From NCBI RefSeq assembly GCF_900163865.1, contig NZ_FUKU01000013.1, positions 476,981 to 540,980 on the forward strand: 64,000 nt of DNA, given 5' to 3'. Below, in pieces: positions 55,073-63,677 of this stretch. The stretch's first letter is position 1; each line of letters begins with the position of its first letter. The notes under the pieces are model-generated. The model was not told where the DNA came from. It saw nothing but the letters and a program-made list of their open reading frames with translations, and made no database searches. Position numbers and translations under genes: made by a program. Source of the DNA: Sphingobacterium sp. JB170 (GTDB lineage: Bacteria; Bacteroidota; Bacteroidia; Sphingobacteriales; Sphingobacteriaceae).

Positions 55073-55357
55073 ATGACTAAAGCAGAAATTATTGCAGAAA
55101 TCTCTAACAAAACAGGTTTAGAGAAAGTAGATGTTCAAGAGACAGTTGAAGCATTTTTCAAAGTGGTTAAAAATGCAATGATTGGAGGTGAGAACGTTTA
55201 CGTTCGTGGTTTTGGTAGCTTCGTGGTAAAACAAAGAGCAGAAAAAACAGCGCGTAACATCTCGAAAAACACAGCGATCATTATTCCGGCGCACTTTGTG
55301 CCTAGTTTTAAGCCAGCAAAAATTTTTGTTGAGAAGGTTAAACAAGGAAATAAGTAA
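55073..55357 (+). CDS. HU/IHF-family DNA-binding protein
   Basis: This small nucleoid protein of 94 residues bends DNA as a dimer. It starts MTKAEIIAEISNKTGLEKVD and has the beta-arm and signature region VYVRGFGSFVVKQRAEKTAR followed by NISKNTAIIIPAHFVPSFKP. The Pro in IIIPAHFVPSF lies at the position of the DNA-kinking proline. It is 4 bases before the TPR gene, so the pair is probably one transcript. Confidence 0.95.
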   Translation: MTKAEIIAEISNKTGLEKVDVQETVEAFFKVVKNAMIGGENVYVRGFGSFVVKQRAEKTARNISKNTAIIIPAHFVPSFKPAKIFVEKVKQGNK

Positions 55358-55361
55358 GATT

Positions 55362-56195
55362 ATGAATACCAAACAAATAATAGTTGTTGTCATTGTAGTT
55401 GCCCTTATGGGTGGTTTACTTGCGAGCCCTATTAAAGGTTTGGTAACGGAAGATAAAGGAGCTACCGCTTCGACAAACACTGAATCAACATCCCCCTTTA
55501 ATTTTAGCAGTGTGTCTGAAATTACCAAACAGTCAATAAATGCAAGTTTGGCACAAGAAATCACGGCGATTGAAGGGAAGATTGACGAGAGCAGTGGTGA
55601 GGAGAAGCTCGCTTTATTAGAGCAATTGGCTCAAAAATGGGATGATTTAGCCAAATTTGCACCTCAAGGATTTATTTATGAGGAAATGGCGAAAATTACT
55701 CCTAAATTTGAATATTGGTTGAATGCGGGTAATTCCTACCGTTCGGCATATACAAATTTACAGGATACAGCAATGTCGGCCGAGCTTAACAGGTTGGCAA
55801 TCAGTTCGTATGAGCACGCTATTGCGCTTGATGGTAACAATTTGGATGCCAAGACAGGTTTGGGAGCCGCGTTGGTGACAGGTACAAATAATCCTATGGC
55901 CGGTATATCTTTGCTGATGGAAGTCGTCAAGAAAGACCCAGAAAATATCCAAGCTAATAAAACATTGGGGCTATTTTCATTGCAGTCCCGGCAGTTCGAC
56001 AAGGCTATTGAGCGTTTCAAAACCGTAAGCGAATTGCAACCTGACGCTGAATCGTTTTTCTATTTAGCAACGGGATATGAAAATATTGGGTTGAAGAACG
56101 AGGCTATCGCTGCTTTTTCAAAAAGTAAAGAGCTCGCCTCTGATCCAACTCTGTCACAGTTCATAGATCGTAAGGTCGAAGAACTTAGTAAGTAA
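55362..56195 (+). CDS. Membrane-anchored TPR protein
   Basis: I start the protein at the ATG at 55362 (277 aa), just after the HU stop, where it begins with a single hydrophobic anchor (IIVVVIVVALMGGLLASPI). The C-terminal half contains TPR-like helix pairs (SSYEHAIALDGNNLDAKTGL, KKDPENIQANKTLGLFSLQS, FFYLATGYENIGLKNEAIAA). It would act as a protein-protein adaptor in the periplasm. HU-TPR-basic-protein-RNase G is an order I recall from other Sphingobacteria, from memory and not checked. The exact role is unknown. Confidence 0.82.
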   Translation: MNTKQIIVVVIVVALMGGLLASPIKGLVTEDKGATASTNTESTSPFNFSSVSEITKQSINASLAQEITAIEGKIDESSGEEKLALLEQLAQKWDDLAKFAPQGFIYEEMAKITPKFEYWLNAGNSYRSAYTNLQDTAMSAELNRLAISSYEHAIALDGNNLDAKTGLGAALVTGTNNPMAGISLLMEVVKKDPENIQANKTLGLFSLQSRQFDKAIERFKTVSELQPDAESFFYLATGYENIGLKNEAIAAFSKSKELASDPTLSQFIDRKVEELSK

Positions 56196-56228
56196 TTAAC
56201 ATATTTAATCATTTAAAAACATTAAGCT

Positions 56229-56318
56229 ATGCCAAGCGGAAAAAAGAGAAAGAGACACAAAATGGCTACTCACAAACGTAAAAAACGTTTAAGAAAAAAT
56301 AGACACAAGAAAAAATAA
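56229..56318 (+). CDS. 29-residue basic protein, AURKAIP1/COX24-like (ribosome-associated)
   Basis: The tiny frame starts MPSGKKRKRHKMATHKRKKR and ends RLRKNRHKKK, with stop at 56316-56318. It is nearly all Lys, Arg and His. The pattern fits the AURKAIP1/COX24 group, which also includes the small mycobacterial ribosomal protein bS22. A ribosome- or rRNA-bound role is likely by analogy. It lies 33 bases after the TPR gene and is followed by a terminator. It is easily missed because of its size. Confidence 0.8.
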   Translation: MPSGKKRKRHKMATHKRKKRLRKNRHKKK

Positions 56319-56359
56319 ACTTGTTGGTCTTTAAGGGGTGACCCAGCGAAGACGTTGTA

Positions 56360-56395
56360 CAATCTATAGTTTCTCAACGGAGAAATTATAGATTG
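56360..56395 (+). terminator. Terminator after the 29-residue protein
   Basis: CAATCTATAGTTTCTC (56360-56375) pairs with GAGAAATTATAGATTG (56380-56395) over 16 positions with one G-T pair and loop AACG. TATTTTTT follows. Confidence 0.8.
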
Positions 56396-56475
56396 TATTT
56401 TTTCATTAACGGGTTTTTATGTTTCATCAGGCGGTGCCGCTGCGAGTTCGCGCGATCGCCCTAAAAAAGTAGTTG

Positions 56476-58029
56476 TTGGTAAAGGAACTAATTATCGATT
56501 CAACTCCCGATAAAGGAGTGACTATTGCTTTACTACAAGACAAACAGCTTGTTGAGCTGAACAGGGAACAGGCCGATAATAACTTTGCTGTCGGAGATAT
56601 TTATCTCGGGCGAATCAAAAAAATTATGCCCGGCCTGAATGCCGCTTTCGTAGACGTAGGCTACGAGAAAGATGCGTTCTTACATTATTTGGATTTAGGA
56701 CCTCAGGTTCAGTCTTTACTCAAGCTGACGCGTATAGTAAAGAACGGCAGCTATCAAGAGAAGTTGCTCAATAGTTTGAAACTTGAGAAGGACATCGATA
56801 AGGCAGGGAAAATTTCCGATCTTTTAAGTCGGAATCTGCTTTTACCGGTACAGATTGCCAAAGAGCCGATCTCAACGAAAGGACCTCGCTTAAGCTCGGA
56901 CCTTTCGATTGCAGGGAGGTTCGTTGTATTGGTTCCATTTTCAAGTGCAGTTTCCATATCCAAGAGAATTAAAGGGAATGCCGAACGTACTCGGCTGAAG
57001 AAAATTGTGGAAAGTATAAAACCCGCAAACTTCGGTGTGATAATACGGACGGTTTCCGAAGGCAAAGGTGTCGAGGAATTACAGAAAGACCTTTTGGATT
57101 TAATCTCTAAATGGGAACTTTTTACCAAACGCCTTAAAACTGCGGAGCCATCGAATAAGGTGCTCGGTGAGATGGATAGAGCTTCTACCATTTTACGGGA
57201 TCTTTTATCAGATGAATTTACGCATATTCATGTTAATGACCAGACACTATACGACGAAGTAAGGTCATATGTGCAGGAAATATCACCGGATTTAGAGAAA
57301 ATTGTGAAACTTTATAAACATAAAGAGCCAATTTTTGACCATTTCGGTGTTGAAAAACAAATTAAGGCGACTTTCGGCAAAACGGTCAACCTTCAAGGAG
57401 GGGCTTACCTCGTTGTAGAGCACACAGAAGCGCTTCACGTTGTGGACGTCAATAGTGGCAACCGGATTGCAAGTAAAGAGAATCAAGAAGAAAATGCGCT
57501 TTTAGTGAATAAAGAAGCTGCAAAGGAAATCGCAAGGCAGTTGCGATTGAGAGATATGGGAGGAATTGTCGTGATCGATTTTATTGACATGCACAAGCCT
57601 GCCAATCGTAAAGAATTGTACGGTTATTTGAAAGAATGCATGGCTACCGATAGAGCCAAGCATACGATCCTTCCTCCAAGTAAATTTGGGCTGGTACAGA
57701 TAACACGTCAGCGCGTGAGGCCCGAAATGAATATCGTGACAAGTGAAAAATGTCCGGCATGTGAAGGTACAGGCGAAATCCGCTCGAGCATTGTATTGCT
57801 TGACGACATAGAGAATAATTTGAGCTTTATTTTACAAGAGCAAAATGAAAAGGGTGTCACTTTATGTGTACATCCTTACATAGGCGCCTACATTACGTCT
57901 GGTTTGATCTCGAAAAGGCTGAAATGGTTTTTTAAATATGGCAAGTGGATTAAGATAAAGACCGTGTCATCTTATTATTTGACGCAATTTCGATTCTTTA
58001 ATAGTAAAGAAGAAGAAATTAAGTTATAA
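56476..58029 (+). CDS. rng: Ribonuclease G (Rne/Rng family)
   Basis: This endoribonuclease takes part in rRNA and mRNA processing. It has an S1 domain near the start (VGDIYLGRIKKIMPGLNAAF), the catalytic Asp pair in HVVDVNSGN and GGIVVIDFIDM, and a zinc-link-like CPACEGTG, all as in E. coli RNase G/E. No ATG is available before VKELIIDS; the TTG at 56476 gives the normal family N-terminus (M-VKELIID), so TTG start is likely. A second TTG is 3 bases upstream. Length is 517 aa. It carries no RNase E scaffold tail. Confidence 0.93.
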   Translation: MVKELIIDSTPDKGVTIALLQDKQLVELNREQADNNFAVGDIYLGRIKKIMPGLNAAFVDVGYEKDAFLHYLDLGPQVQSLLKLTRIVKNGSYQEKLLNSLKLEKDIDKAGKISDLLSRNLLLPVQIAKEPISTKGPRLSSDLSIAGRFVVLVPFSSAVSISKRIKGNAERTRLKKIVESIKPANFGVIIRTVSEGKGVEELQKDLLDLISKWELFTKRLKTAEPSNKVLGEMDRASTILRDLLSDEFTHIHVNDQTLYDEVRSYVQEISPDLEKIVKLYKHKEPIFDHFGVEKQIKATFGKTVNLQGGAYLVVEHTEALHVVDVNSGNRIASKENQEENALLVNKEAAKEIARQLRLRDMGGIVVIDFIDMHKPANRKELYGYLKECMATDRAKHTILPPSKFGLVQITRQRVRPEMNIVTSEKCPACEGTGEIRSSIVLLDDIENNLSFILQEQNEKGVTLCVHPYIGAYITSGLISKRLKWFFKYGKWIKIKTVSSYYLTQFRFFNSKEEEIKL

Positions 58030-58045
58030 AGAAATTACTGAAATG

Positions 58046-58065
58046 GGAGTAGCGAAAGTTACTCC
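58046..58065 (+). terminator. Terminator of RNase G
   Basis: GGAGTAGC (58046-58053), loop GAAA, GTTACTCC (58058-58065) and then six T. The 3' stem overlaps the stop codon of miaA on the other strand. Confidence 0.8.
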
Positions 58066-59042
58066 TTTTTTAGTTTACAAAGGATTTCGGCAAGCCGTTG
58101 TTCGTTTGTTAGTCCTTTTAGCCAGTGAATTGTTAAGCCGTCTCTTTCCATCTTTCTGAAAAATGTCATTTGCCGTTTAGCATATCGATGAATTTCCGTT
58201 TCCAGCTTAGTAAAAAAATTCTGGTAGGTTAGTTCGCCAAGAAGATACCTCGAAACATATTTATACTCTAGTCCGTAATATTGGAGGTCTTGGTGAGTTA
58301 CTCCGATCGATAGTAGGCCCCTGACCTCTTCGATAAGGCCATTCTCAATACGTTGGTTTAATCGGCTGGTTATATTCTTCCGCCGCTGTGCAACTGCGGG
58401 ATTTATGCCGAAAATAAGGGGCTTGTATGGAGCTTTTTTGATATCCTGGGGTACATTACCTGTTGTTACGGCGTCAAGTATTTCTATCCCGCGAATTAAG
58501 CGTTTATGAGAACTGATATCTATATCAAAATCATCTGGTATCTGATAATTGCTTAGCAGCGCTATCAGCGCAGCTTTGTTCAGCGGTAACAAACGCTCGC
58601 GTAACCCCGGGTTTGGGGCCACATGAATGTACGGTCGCTGGATAAACAAGCTATGCAAATAAAGGCCCGTCCCGCCAGCAACAATAGGCGTGCTGCCGCG
58701 AGTGGTAATATCGTTGTAAGCATTATTAAAATCATGGTGGAACCGTGAAACATCATAACGTTCTCCAGGATTGATAATATCGATCAAATGGTAAGGCGTC
58801 TGTCCATATTCGTTTAGATCTTTGCCGGTGCCGATATCCATTCCTCGATATATCTGACGGGAATCAACGGAGATAATTTCTCCAGAAATAACCTGCGCCA
58901 GGGCGACAGCAAGGTTGGTCTTGCCGGAGGCAGTAGGTCCCAAGATGGTATATAAGCAATCAGGTAGAAGTTTACCTTCTACCTGATTGTTGTGACAAGT
59001 TCTATTTTGTGACTTTGTTATCACGAGATAATTTTTGTCCAT
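58059..59042 (-). CDS. miaA: tRNA dimethylallyltransferase
   Basis: This enzyme adds the dimethylallyl group to A37 of tRNAs reading U-starting codons. The P-loop YTILGPTASGKTNLAVALA, the DSRQIYRGMDIGTGK motif and PYHLIDIINPGERYDVSRF are MiaA hallmarks, and IVAGGTGLYLHSL is the tRNA-binding part. The frame from the ATG at 59042 (327 aa) has an extra lead of about 30 residues before the P-loop. Part of the lead is coded by a perfect 13-bp inverted repeat (58957-58989). A GTG at 59024 is another start. It overlaps the preceding oxidoreductase gene by 22 bases. Confidence 0.93.
   Translation of the reverse strand: MDKNYLVITKSQNRTCHNNQVEGKLLPDCLYTILGPTASGKTNLAVALAQVISGEIISVDSRQIYRGMDIGTGKDLNEYGQTPYHLIDIINPGERYDVSRFHHDFNNAYNDITTRGSTPIVAGGTGLYLHSLFIQRPYIHVAPNPGLRERLLPLNKAALIALLSNYQIPDDFDIDISSHKRLIRGIEILDAVTTGNVPQDIKKAPYKPLIFGINPAVAQRRKNITSRLNQRIENGLIEEVRGLLSIGVTHQDLQYYGLEYKYVSRYLLGELTYQNFFTKLETEIHRYAKRQMTFFRKMERDGLTIHWLKGLTNEQRLAEILCKLKKE
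58957..58989. repeat. 13-bp inverted repeat within the miaA N-terminal lead
   Basis: CAATCAGGTAGAA (58957-58969) and TTCTACCTGATTG (58977-58989) are exact complements with a 7-base loop. In RNA from the minus strand it would form a strong hairpin 32 bases after the oxidoreductase stop. No T-run follows, so it is not a typical terminator. Confidence 0.55.
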
Positions 59043-60193
59043 TTTTCGTTGCTGTGGTTGCTTTCCACAGCAGTTTGTACGAAAGCCATCCCTCGAACAC
59101 CATCCTGTACTGACGGGAAGTCCAATTGTTCCGGAGTTGGCGTCCTACCTTCAAGTTTTGCACTCACGGTAAGCGCAAAATTACGGTAGATGTTTGCGAA
59201 CGATTCAAGTAAACCCTCCGGGTGTCCAGCCGGGATACGTGTGTTATGCGTTGCAAACGAGCTAAGCGTAAACGGAGCCGCGTATGCATTACCCGTACGG
59301 TAAATTTGACGAGGTTGATCGAGCATTTTGATGATTAGATTGTTTGGATCCTCGTTTGCCCATTCTAAACCACCATTTTCGCCGTAAACACGAATGCGTA
59401 CAGCATTTTCTTCGCCGGCAGAGACCTGCGAGGCCATCAGTACTCCCTTGGCACCTTGTTCAAAGCGTAAAAGGAGGTTGCCATCGTCATCGAGTTGGCG
59501 TCCTTCGACAAATGTGGTTAAGTCCGCACATAGCTCGGTAATACGAAGCCCTGTAACATATTCAGCAAGGTGGGCCGCGTGCGTTCCAATATCACCCATA
59601 ACAAGTGATAGCCCTGATTTTTTTGGGTCTGCACGCCATGCAGCACCCGCGTTTCCTTCGCGTTCGGTAAGTCTGCTTAACCAGCCTTGTGGATATTCGA
59701 CGACAATCTTACGGATTTTTCCAAAATGACCATCTTTGACCATCGCTTTTGCTTGTTTTACCATCGGATAACCCGAATAGGTATGTGTAAGACAAAGTGT
59801 GCGTCCCGTGCGTTCTACGATTTCTTGCAATTCTTTCGCTTCTTCAAGTGTTACCGTCATAGGCTTTTCAACGACAACGTCGAATCCATTCTCTAGTGCG
59901 AGTTTCGCAGGGCCGAAATGTAGAAAGTTTGGCGTTACGATTGTAAGAAAGTCCATACGTTCACCTTCGGGAAGTTGGGCCTCTTTTGCAATCATCTCTT
60001 CGTAATTTAGATATACACGATCTGCAGCAACAAATAGCTCTTCGCCAGATTCTTTAGAGATCTTTTCGTCGATGCTAAAGGCGCCACAAACCAGCTCTAT
60101 TTTTCCATCCATAAAGGCAGCAATGCGGTGAACAGCACCGATAAAGGCATCTTTACCACCGCCCACCATACCCATACGTAGTTTACGTTTCAT
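59021..60193 (-). CDS. Gfo/Idh/MocA family oxidoreductase
   Basis: This 390-residue NAD(P)-dependent oxidoreductase has the Rossmann motif RMGMVGGGKDAFIGAVHRIA, FLTIVTPNFLHFGPAKLALE and the catalytic EKP motif VVEKPMTVTLEEAK. The C-terminal domain starts near GKIRKIVVEYPQGWL and includes MGDIGTHAAHLAEYV. There is no signal peptide, so it acts in the cytoplasm. The exact sugar or inositol substrate is unknown. It overlaps miaA by 22 bases, suggesting joint transcription without functional linkage. Confidence 0.88.
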   Translation of the reverse strand: MKRKLRMGMVGGGKDAFIGAVHRIAAFMDGKIELVCGAFSIDEKISKESGEELFVAADRVYLNYEEMIAKEAQLPEGERMDFLTIVTPNFLHFGPAKLALENGFDVVVEKPMTVTLEEAKELQEIVERTGRTLCLTHTYSGYPMVKQAKAMVKDGHFGKIRKIVVEYPQGWLSRLTEREGNAGAAWRADPKKSGLSLVMGDIGTHAAHLAEYVTGLRITELCADLTTFVEGRQLDDDGNLLLRFEQGAKGVLMASQVSAGEENAVRIRVYGENGGLEWANEDPNNLIIKMLDQPRQIYRTGNAYAAPFTLSSFATHNTRIPAGHPEGLLESFANIYRNFALTVSAKLEGRTPTPEQLDFPSVQDGVRGMAFVQTAVESNHSNEKWTKIIS

Positions 60194-60273
60194 AAATGTG
60201 TGTCAGTTTAAGTTTTAAAATTTCTAGGCTAAATATACGTATCCCAAATGGGTTTTCATAATCGAAGAGTAGA

Positions 60274-61053
60274 TTATGGCAATTCTAAAATAAGCTTAGT
60301 GCTGCCTGAATTGTAGATTAAATAGCCGTCAGGGAATGAATTTTGAAGCTCTGCAAGCGAAACCTCATTCGGTGCATGGTGGCGATGTCCGCTAGCAATC
60401 CAAAACTGTTGTGGCAATGTTTGCCCGCGTTCACGGAAACCGATCGTATGCAGGTTCGAGACGCGCGCCCAGTCGCGATCAACGTAGGTCATAATATCAT
60501 TTGGTTTAAAGCTTTTTATGAATGCGCTCGTGAGTTTGGAAAGGCCCCCAACAACACGTACGCCGGATTTGTGACAAAATCGTAATAGTTCGAAAGACCG
60601 GTAACTGGCTTTTTTGTCTCGCATATGACGACCGCCGCTGAATACGGCTATCGAGATAAGCTCGCCGTCAGAAAATAGGCCGTAGCGATATTTTCCTGCA
60701 AGCGCGAGTTGTAAATGATGGTCTATTTGAAAATCAAGCGCTACTTTTTTGTCTATTCGTGCGACAACGGTTTGTCTGGCGTAAATGACTTGTCCCTTTC
60801 CCAGCAAGGTAAGTAGGCGCAAAAGAGTTTTTTTAGGGGCAGTTGCAAGTTGGTCGATATCAATATGGAACGTTTTCGGTGTTCGGTTCTCGAGCCGTGT
60901 AACAGGCCGATTCGGAAAGTAGAGATGGATCGTAAAAATTGGGTCCTGTGAAGATAGTGTCAATACTTGTGCAGCAGTATCTTTTGTTAGCACAGTACCT
61001 AACTGGTTTTCAAGACTAGTTACAAATTCCTCTATTAAATCATCGAATAGCAT
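60274..61053 (-). CDS. Conserved protein of unknown function
   Basis: The 259-residue cytoplasmic protein has no signal peptide. Its second half, SYRSFELLRFCHKSGVRVVG, GLSKLTSAFIKSF and DIMTYVDRDWARVSNLHTIG, resembles the C-terminal domain of some phage and homing-endonuclease-associated proteins (motif GGxSKLxxxFIxxxxPxxIxxYxDR). No nuclease motif is visible in the first half. It is divergent from peptide deformylase. I cannot name a function. Confidence 0.65.
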   Translation of the reverse strand: MLFDDLIEEFVTSLENQLGTVLTKDTAAQVLTLSSQDPIFTIHLYFPNRPVTRLENRTPKTFHIDIDQLATAPKKTLLRLLTLLGKGQVIYARQTVVARIDKKVALDFQIDHHLQLALAGKYRYGLFSDGELISIAVFSGGRHMRDKKASYRSFELLRFCHKSGVRVVGGLSKLTSAFIKSFKPNDIMTYVDRDWARVSNLHTIGFRERGQTLPQQFWIASGHRHHAPNEVSLAELQNSFPDGYLIYNSGSTKLILELP

Positions 61054-61098
61054 ATCGACAAAGTTAAGAGAATCTAAATGTGAATTAATTTTTATTGG

Positions 61099-61106
61099 TA
61101 CCTTTG
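61099..61106 (+). promoter_or_regulatory. -7 box of the def gene
   Basis: TACCTTTG is an exact TAnnTTTG element 17 bases before the def ATG. It implies a very short leader. Confidence 0.65.
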
Positions 61107-61123
61107 CACAGAAAATTGAAAGT

Positions 61124-61711
61124 ATGAAATTACCTATTATAGCATATGGTGACCCTGTTCTAAGAAAAAAAACGGAGGAAATTGATGCCGATTATCCAAA
61201 CTTAAAACAGCTGATAGATGACATGTTTGATACCATGTACGCGGCACGTGGTGTCGGCTTGGCCGCCCCGCAAATAGGTCTGCCTATTCGTCTATTTGTT
61301 ATCGATGCATCTCCATTTGCTGAAGATGATGAATACAGTGAGGGAAATGCTTCCCTAAACGAATTCAAGAAAGTACTCATCAACCCGATAATAGTGGAAG
61401 AGACGGGCGAAAAATGGGCGTTTAGTGAAGGATGTTTGAGTATCCCGGATATTAATGAAGATGTAATGCGTCCGAGGAATGTCGTTATCAATTACTTGGA
61501 CGAGAACTTTGAGGAAGTAGAAGTGGAATTGTCGGGTTTAGCCGCACGCATTGTACAGCATGAATATGATCATATTGAAGGGAAACTATTTGTCGACAAA
61601 TTGGGTCCGTTAAAGAAAGCGATGCTCAAAGGTAAACTTGATGCGATTTCTAAAGGTATGGTGCAGGTCGATTATAAGATGAAGTTTCCCACTCGGAAAA
61701 AGAAACGTTAA
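61124..61711 (+). CDS. def: Peptide deformylase
   Basis: This enzyme removes the N-formyl group from new proteins. All three family motifs are present: GVGLAAPQIG, EGCLSIP with the metal-binding Cys, and QHEYDHIEG with the HExxH-type metal ligands and catalytic Glu. The length of 195 aa is normal for the Bacteroidota. The gene has its own promoter and a strong terminator, so it is probably monocistronic. Confidence 0.97.
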   Translation: MKLPIIAYGDPVLRKKTEEIDADYPNLKQLIDDMFDTMYAARGVGLAAPQIGLPIRLFVIDASPFAEDDEYSEGNASLNEFKKVLINPIIVEETGEKWAFSEGCLSIPDINEDVMRPRNVVINYLDENFEEVEVELSGLAARIVQHEYDHIEGKLFVDKLGPLKKAMLKGKLDAISKGMVQVDYKMKFPTRKKKR

Positions 61712-61731
61712 TGGTTCAAATTGATTTTAGT

Positions 61732-61752
61732 GGAGCTCTTCTTTTGAGCTCC
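61732..61752 (+). terminator. Terminator of def
   Basis: GGAGCTC (61732-61738), loop TTCTTTT, GAGCTCC (61746-61752), then five T. It lies between the convergent def and TRIC-channel genes. Confidence 0.85.
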
Positions 61753-61755
61753 TTT

Positions 61756-62361
61756 TTAATTCGATTTGATCACGGGAAGTGAAAGTTGAAACCTTACAGC
61801 CAGCACGCGGAAGATGACGGTTAGGGAAACTGAAATAAACGCATTGGTCATAGTGTCGAGTCCTGCCATTTGAAGGAGTACATAGGTTGTGCTGCCAGTG
61901 AGACATGCCGTGGCATATATTTCTCTTCGGAATATCAACGGTGTTTCATTCATCAGCGTGTCGCGTATTACCCCGCCCATTACTGCAGAGAATATCCCCA
62001 AGATTATCGCAGCAATTGAAGAAGCATCGTGAGTGATCGATTTTTGTACGCCAACAATACAAAAAAAACCGATACCAATAGCATCAAATAAAAAGAGCGT
62101 TTTAGCAAGACGATAGAGTTGTTTGTTTAATACCACAGATAATGCAAAGCCAATAAGTATAGCCAACAGGTAGTTACGGTCGTCCACCCAAACCGGGCGT
62201 AAATTTAAAAAGATATCGCGTAGCGACCCCCCTCCTATAGCAGTTACGAAACCTGTAAACATCGCGCCGAAGACATCTATGTTTTGACGGCTTGCGGCCA
62301 TGGCTCCCGATATAGCAAATACCATTGTACCAAGGAGATCGATGTAATACATTGTTTGCAT
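61756..62361 (-). CDS. TRIC-type cation channel family protein (UPF0126, YadS/YicG-like)
   Basis: This 201-residue inner-membrane protein has about seven membrane segments in two similar halves. Each half has the family motif: VFGAMFTGFVTAIGGGSLRD in the first and IILGIFSAVMGGVIRDTLMN in the second. Bacterial members form trimeric monovalent-cation channels in structural work; earlier annotation linked YicG to glycine uptake. The cargo in this organism is unknown. It is convergent with def. Confidence 0.9.
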   Translation of the reverse strand: MQTMYYIDLLGTMVFAISGAMAASRQNIDVFGAMFTGFVTAIGGGSLRDIFLNLRPVWVDDRNYLLAILIGFALSVVLNKQLYRLAKTLFLFDAIGIGFFCIVGVQKSITHDASSIAAIILGIFSAVMGGVIRDTLMNETPLIFRREIYATACLTGSTTYVLLQMAGLDTMTNAFISVSLTVIFRVLAVRFQLSLPVIKSN

Positions 62362-62486
62362 GAGCCGATGCTGAATTTAGTGTATAATAGCACAATTATA
62401 CAAAAAAGTGCCAAATAATGAAACTTCGTAGATCGCTGCTATCGAAAATTGAAGTGTTAAATCCATTATTTCTGTATTTTTGAAAG

Positions 62487-63677
62487 ATGGGGAATTCTAC
62501 TGTTATAATAATTGGTGCCGGGCCTGCTAGTCTGATTGCTGCCGCAGAACTAGCTTCGGCGGGAATTCCTGTACAGGTTTATGAACAGAATAAGGCGGCT
62601 GGGCGAAAATTTTTAGTGGCTGGTCATGGTGGTTTTAATTTGACACATAGTGAAGATATCAGTGATTTTGTTAACCGGTATGATACCACTGAAATTCAGG
62701 ATATCGTAAGGGCGTTTGATAATATGGACTTGGTCGGTTGGTTCAACGACATCGGTATTCCGACGTATGTAGGGAGCTCAGGGAAAGTCTTTCCAGAAAA
62801 AAATATAAAACCAATTCAGGTCCTTCAGGCAATTCTAGCGTATTTGGATCGGTACGGTGTACAGATTTTTTACGGTCATAGGATGGTCGATTTCGACCAC
62901 ACATATGTCGAAATGGATTGCGGTGTAGACCGCGTTAAGATCAAATATCAACGATTATTGCTGGGTTTAGGGGGTGGTTCTTGGGCAAAGACAGGATCAG
63001 ACGGGAAATGGATGGCGTTGCTTGAATCCAAAGGAATTAAGCTAAATTCGTTGCGTGCGGCGAATTCAGGATTAAATACAATAAGTGATTATTCGAGGCT
63101 AGCGGGAAAAGTATTAAAAAACATACATCTGAGATTCGAAGAGATTCAAAAAGCGGGTGAAGTTCTTTTCACCCGTTATGGTATTGAGGGGTCCCCCGTT
63201 TATTATATGAACCGCTTTATTAGAAAATCTCCTTTTCCTGTTACCTTATATATAGATTTAAAGCCAAAAATGGCTAAAGAAGAGATGGAGCGTCTGTTGG
63301 GGCAACCGAATGTGAAGGTTATAGATGTTTTACGAAATAAGATCAAGCTAAGCCCCGTCGCTATTGAGCTGACTAAAGAGTTGTCGAAAGAGGTTTATAC
63401 GAGTGTGGAAGGGCTGGCGTACGTGTTAAAACACTACCCTATTCAAGTAGATGCATTTCGTGATATTGATGAAGTGATCTCCACGGCAGGAGGCGTATAT
63501 TTCTCGGAATTAGATTCTGCGCTGGAACTACGTAACTTCCCTGGCGTGTTTTGCATCGGCGAGATGTTAAATTGGGAAGCTCCTACTGGCGGCTATCTAT
63601 TACAGGCTTGTTTCTCCAGCGGTCATTGGGCGGCTAGGAAGATCAAGGAAGCCATTTGGAAGGAGATGAATGTTTGA
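62487..63677 (+). CDS. BaiN/RdsA-type FAD flavoprotein (TIGR03862-like)
   Basis: This 396-residue FAD-dependent oxidoreductase has the dinucleotide motif VIIIGAGPASLIAAAELASA, followed by GRKFLVAGHGGFNLTHSED, a hallmark of the HI0933/BaiN group. LLLGLGGGSWAKTGSDG and the C-terminal FPGVFCIGEMLNWEAPTGGY also fit. The family reduces a range of organic substrates; most members are uncharacterised. It is a single gene, with no co-transcribed partner seen before the window ends. Confidence 0.87.
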   Translation: MGNSTVIIIGAGPASLIAAAELASAGIPVQVYEQNKAAGRKFLVAGHGGFNLTHSEDISDFVNRYDTTEIQDIVRAFDNMDLVGWFNDIGIPTYVGSSGKVFPEKNIKPIQVLQAILAYLDRYGVQIFYGHRMVDFDHTYVEMDCGVDRVKIKYQRLLLGLGGGSWAKTGSDGKWMALLESKGIKLNSLRAANSGLNTISDYSRLAGKVLKNIHLRFEEIQKAGEVLFTRYGIEGSPVYYMNRFIRKSPFPVTLYIDLKPKMAKEEMERLLGQPNVKVIDVLRNKIKLSPVAIELTKELSKEVYTSVEGLAYVLKHYPIQVDAFRDIDEVISTAGGVYFSELDSALELRNFPGVFCIGEMLNWEAPTGGYLLQACFSSGHWAARKIKEAIWKEMNV

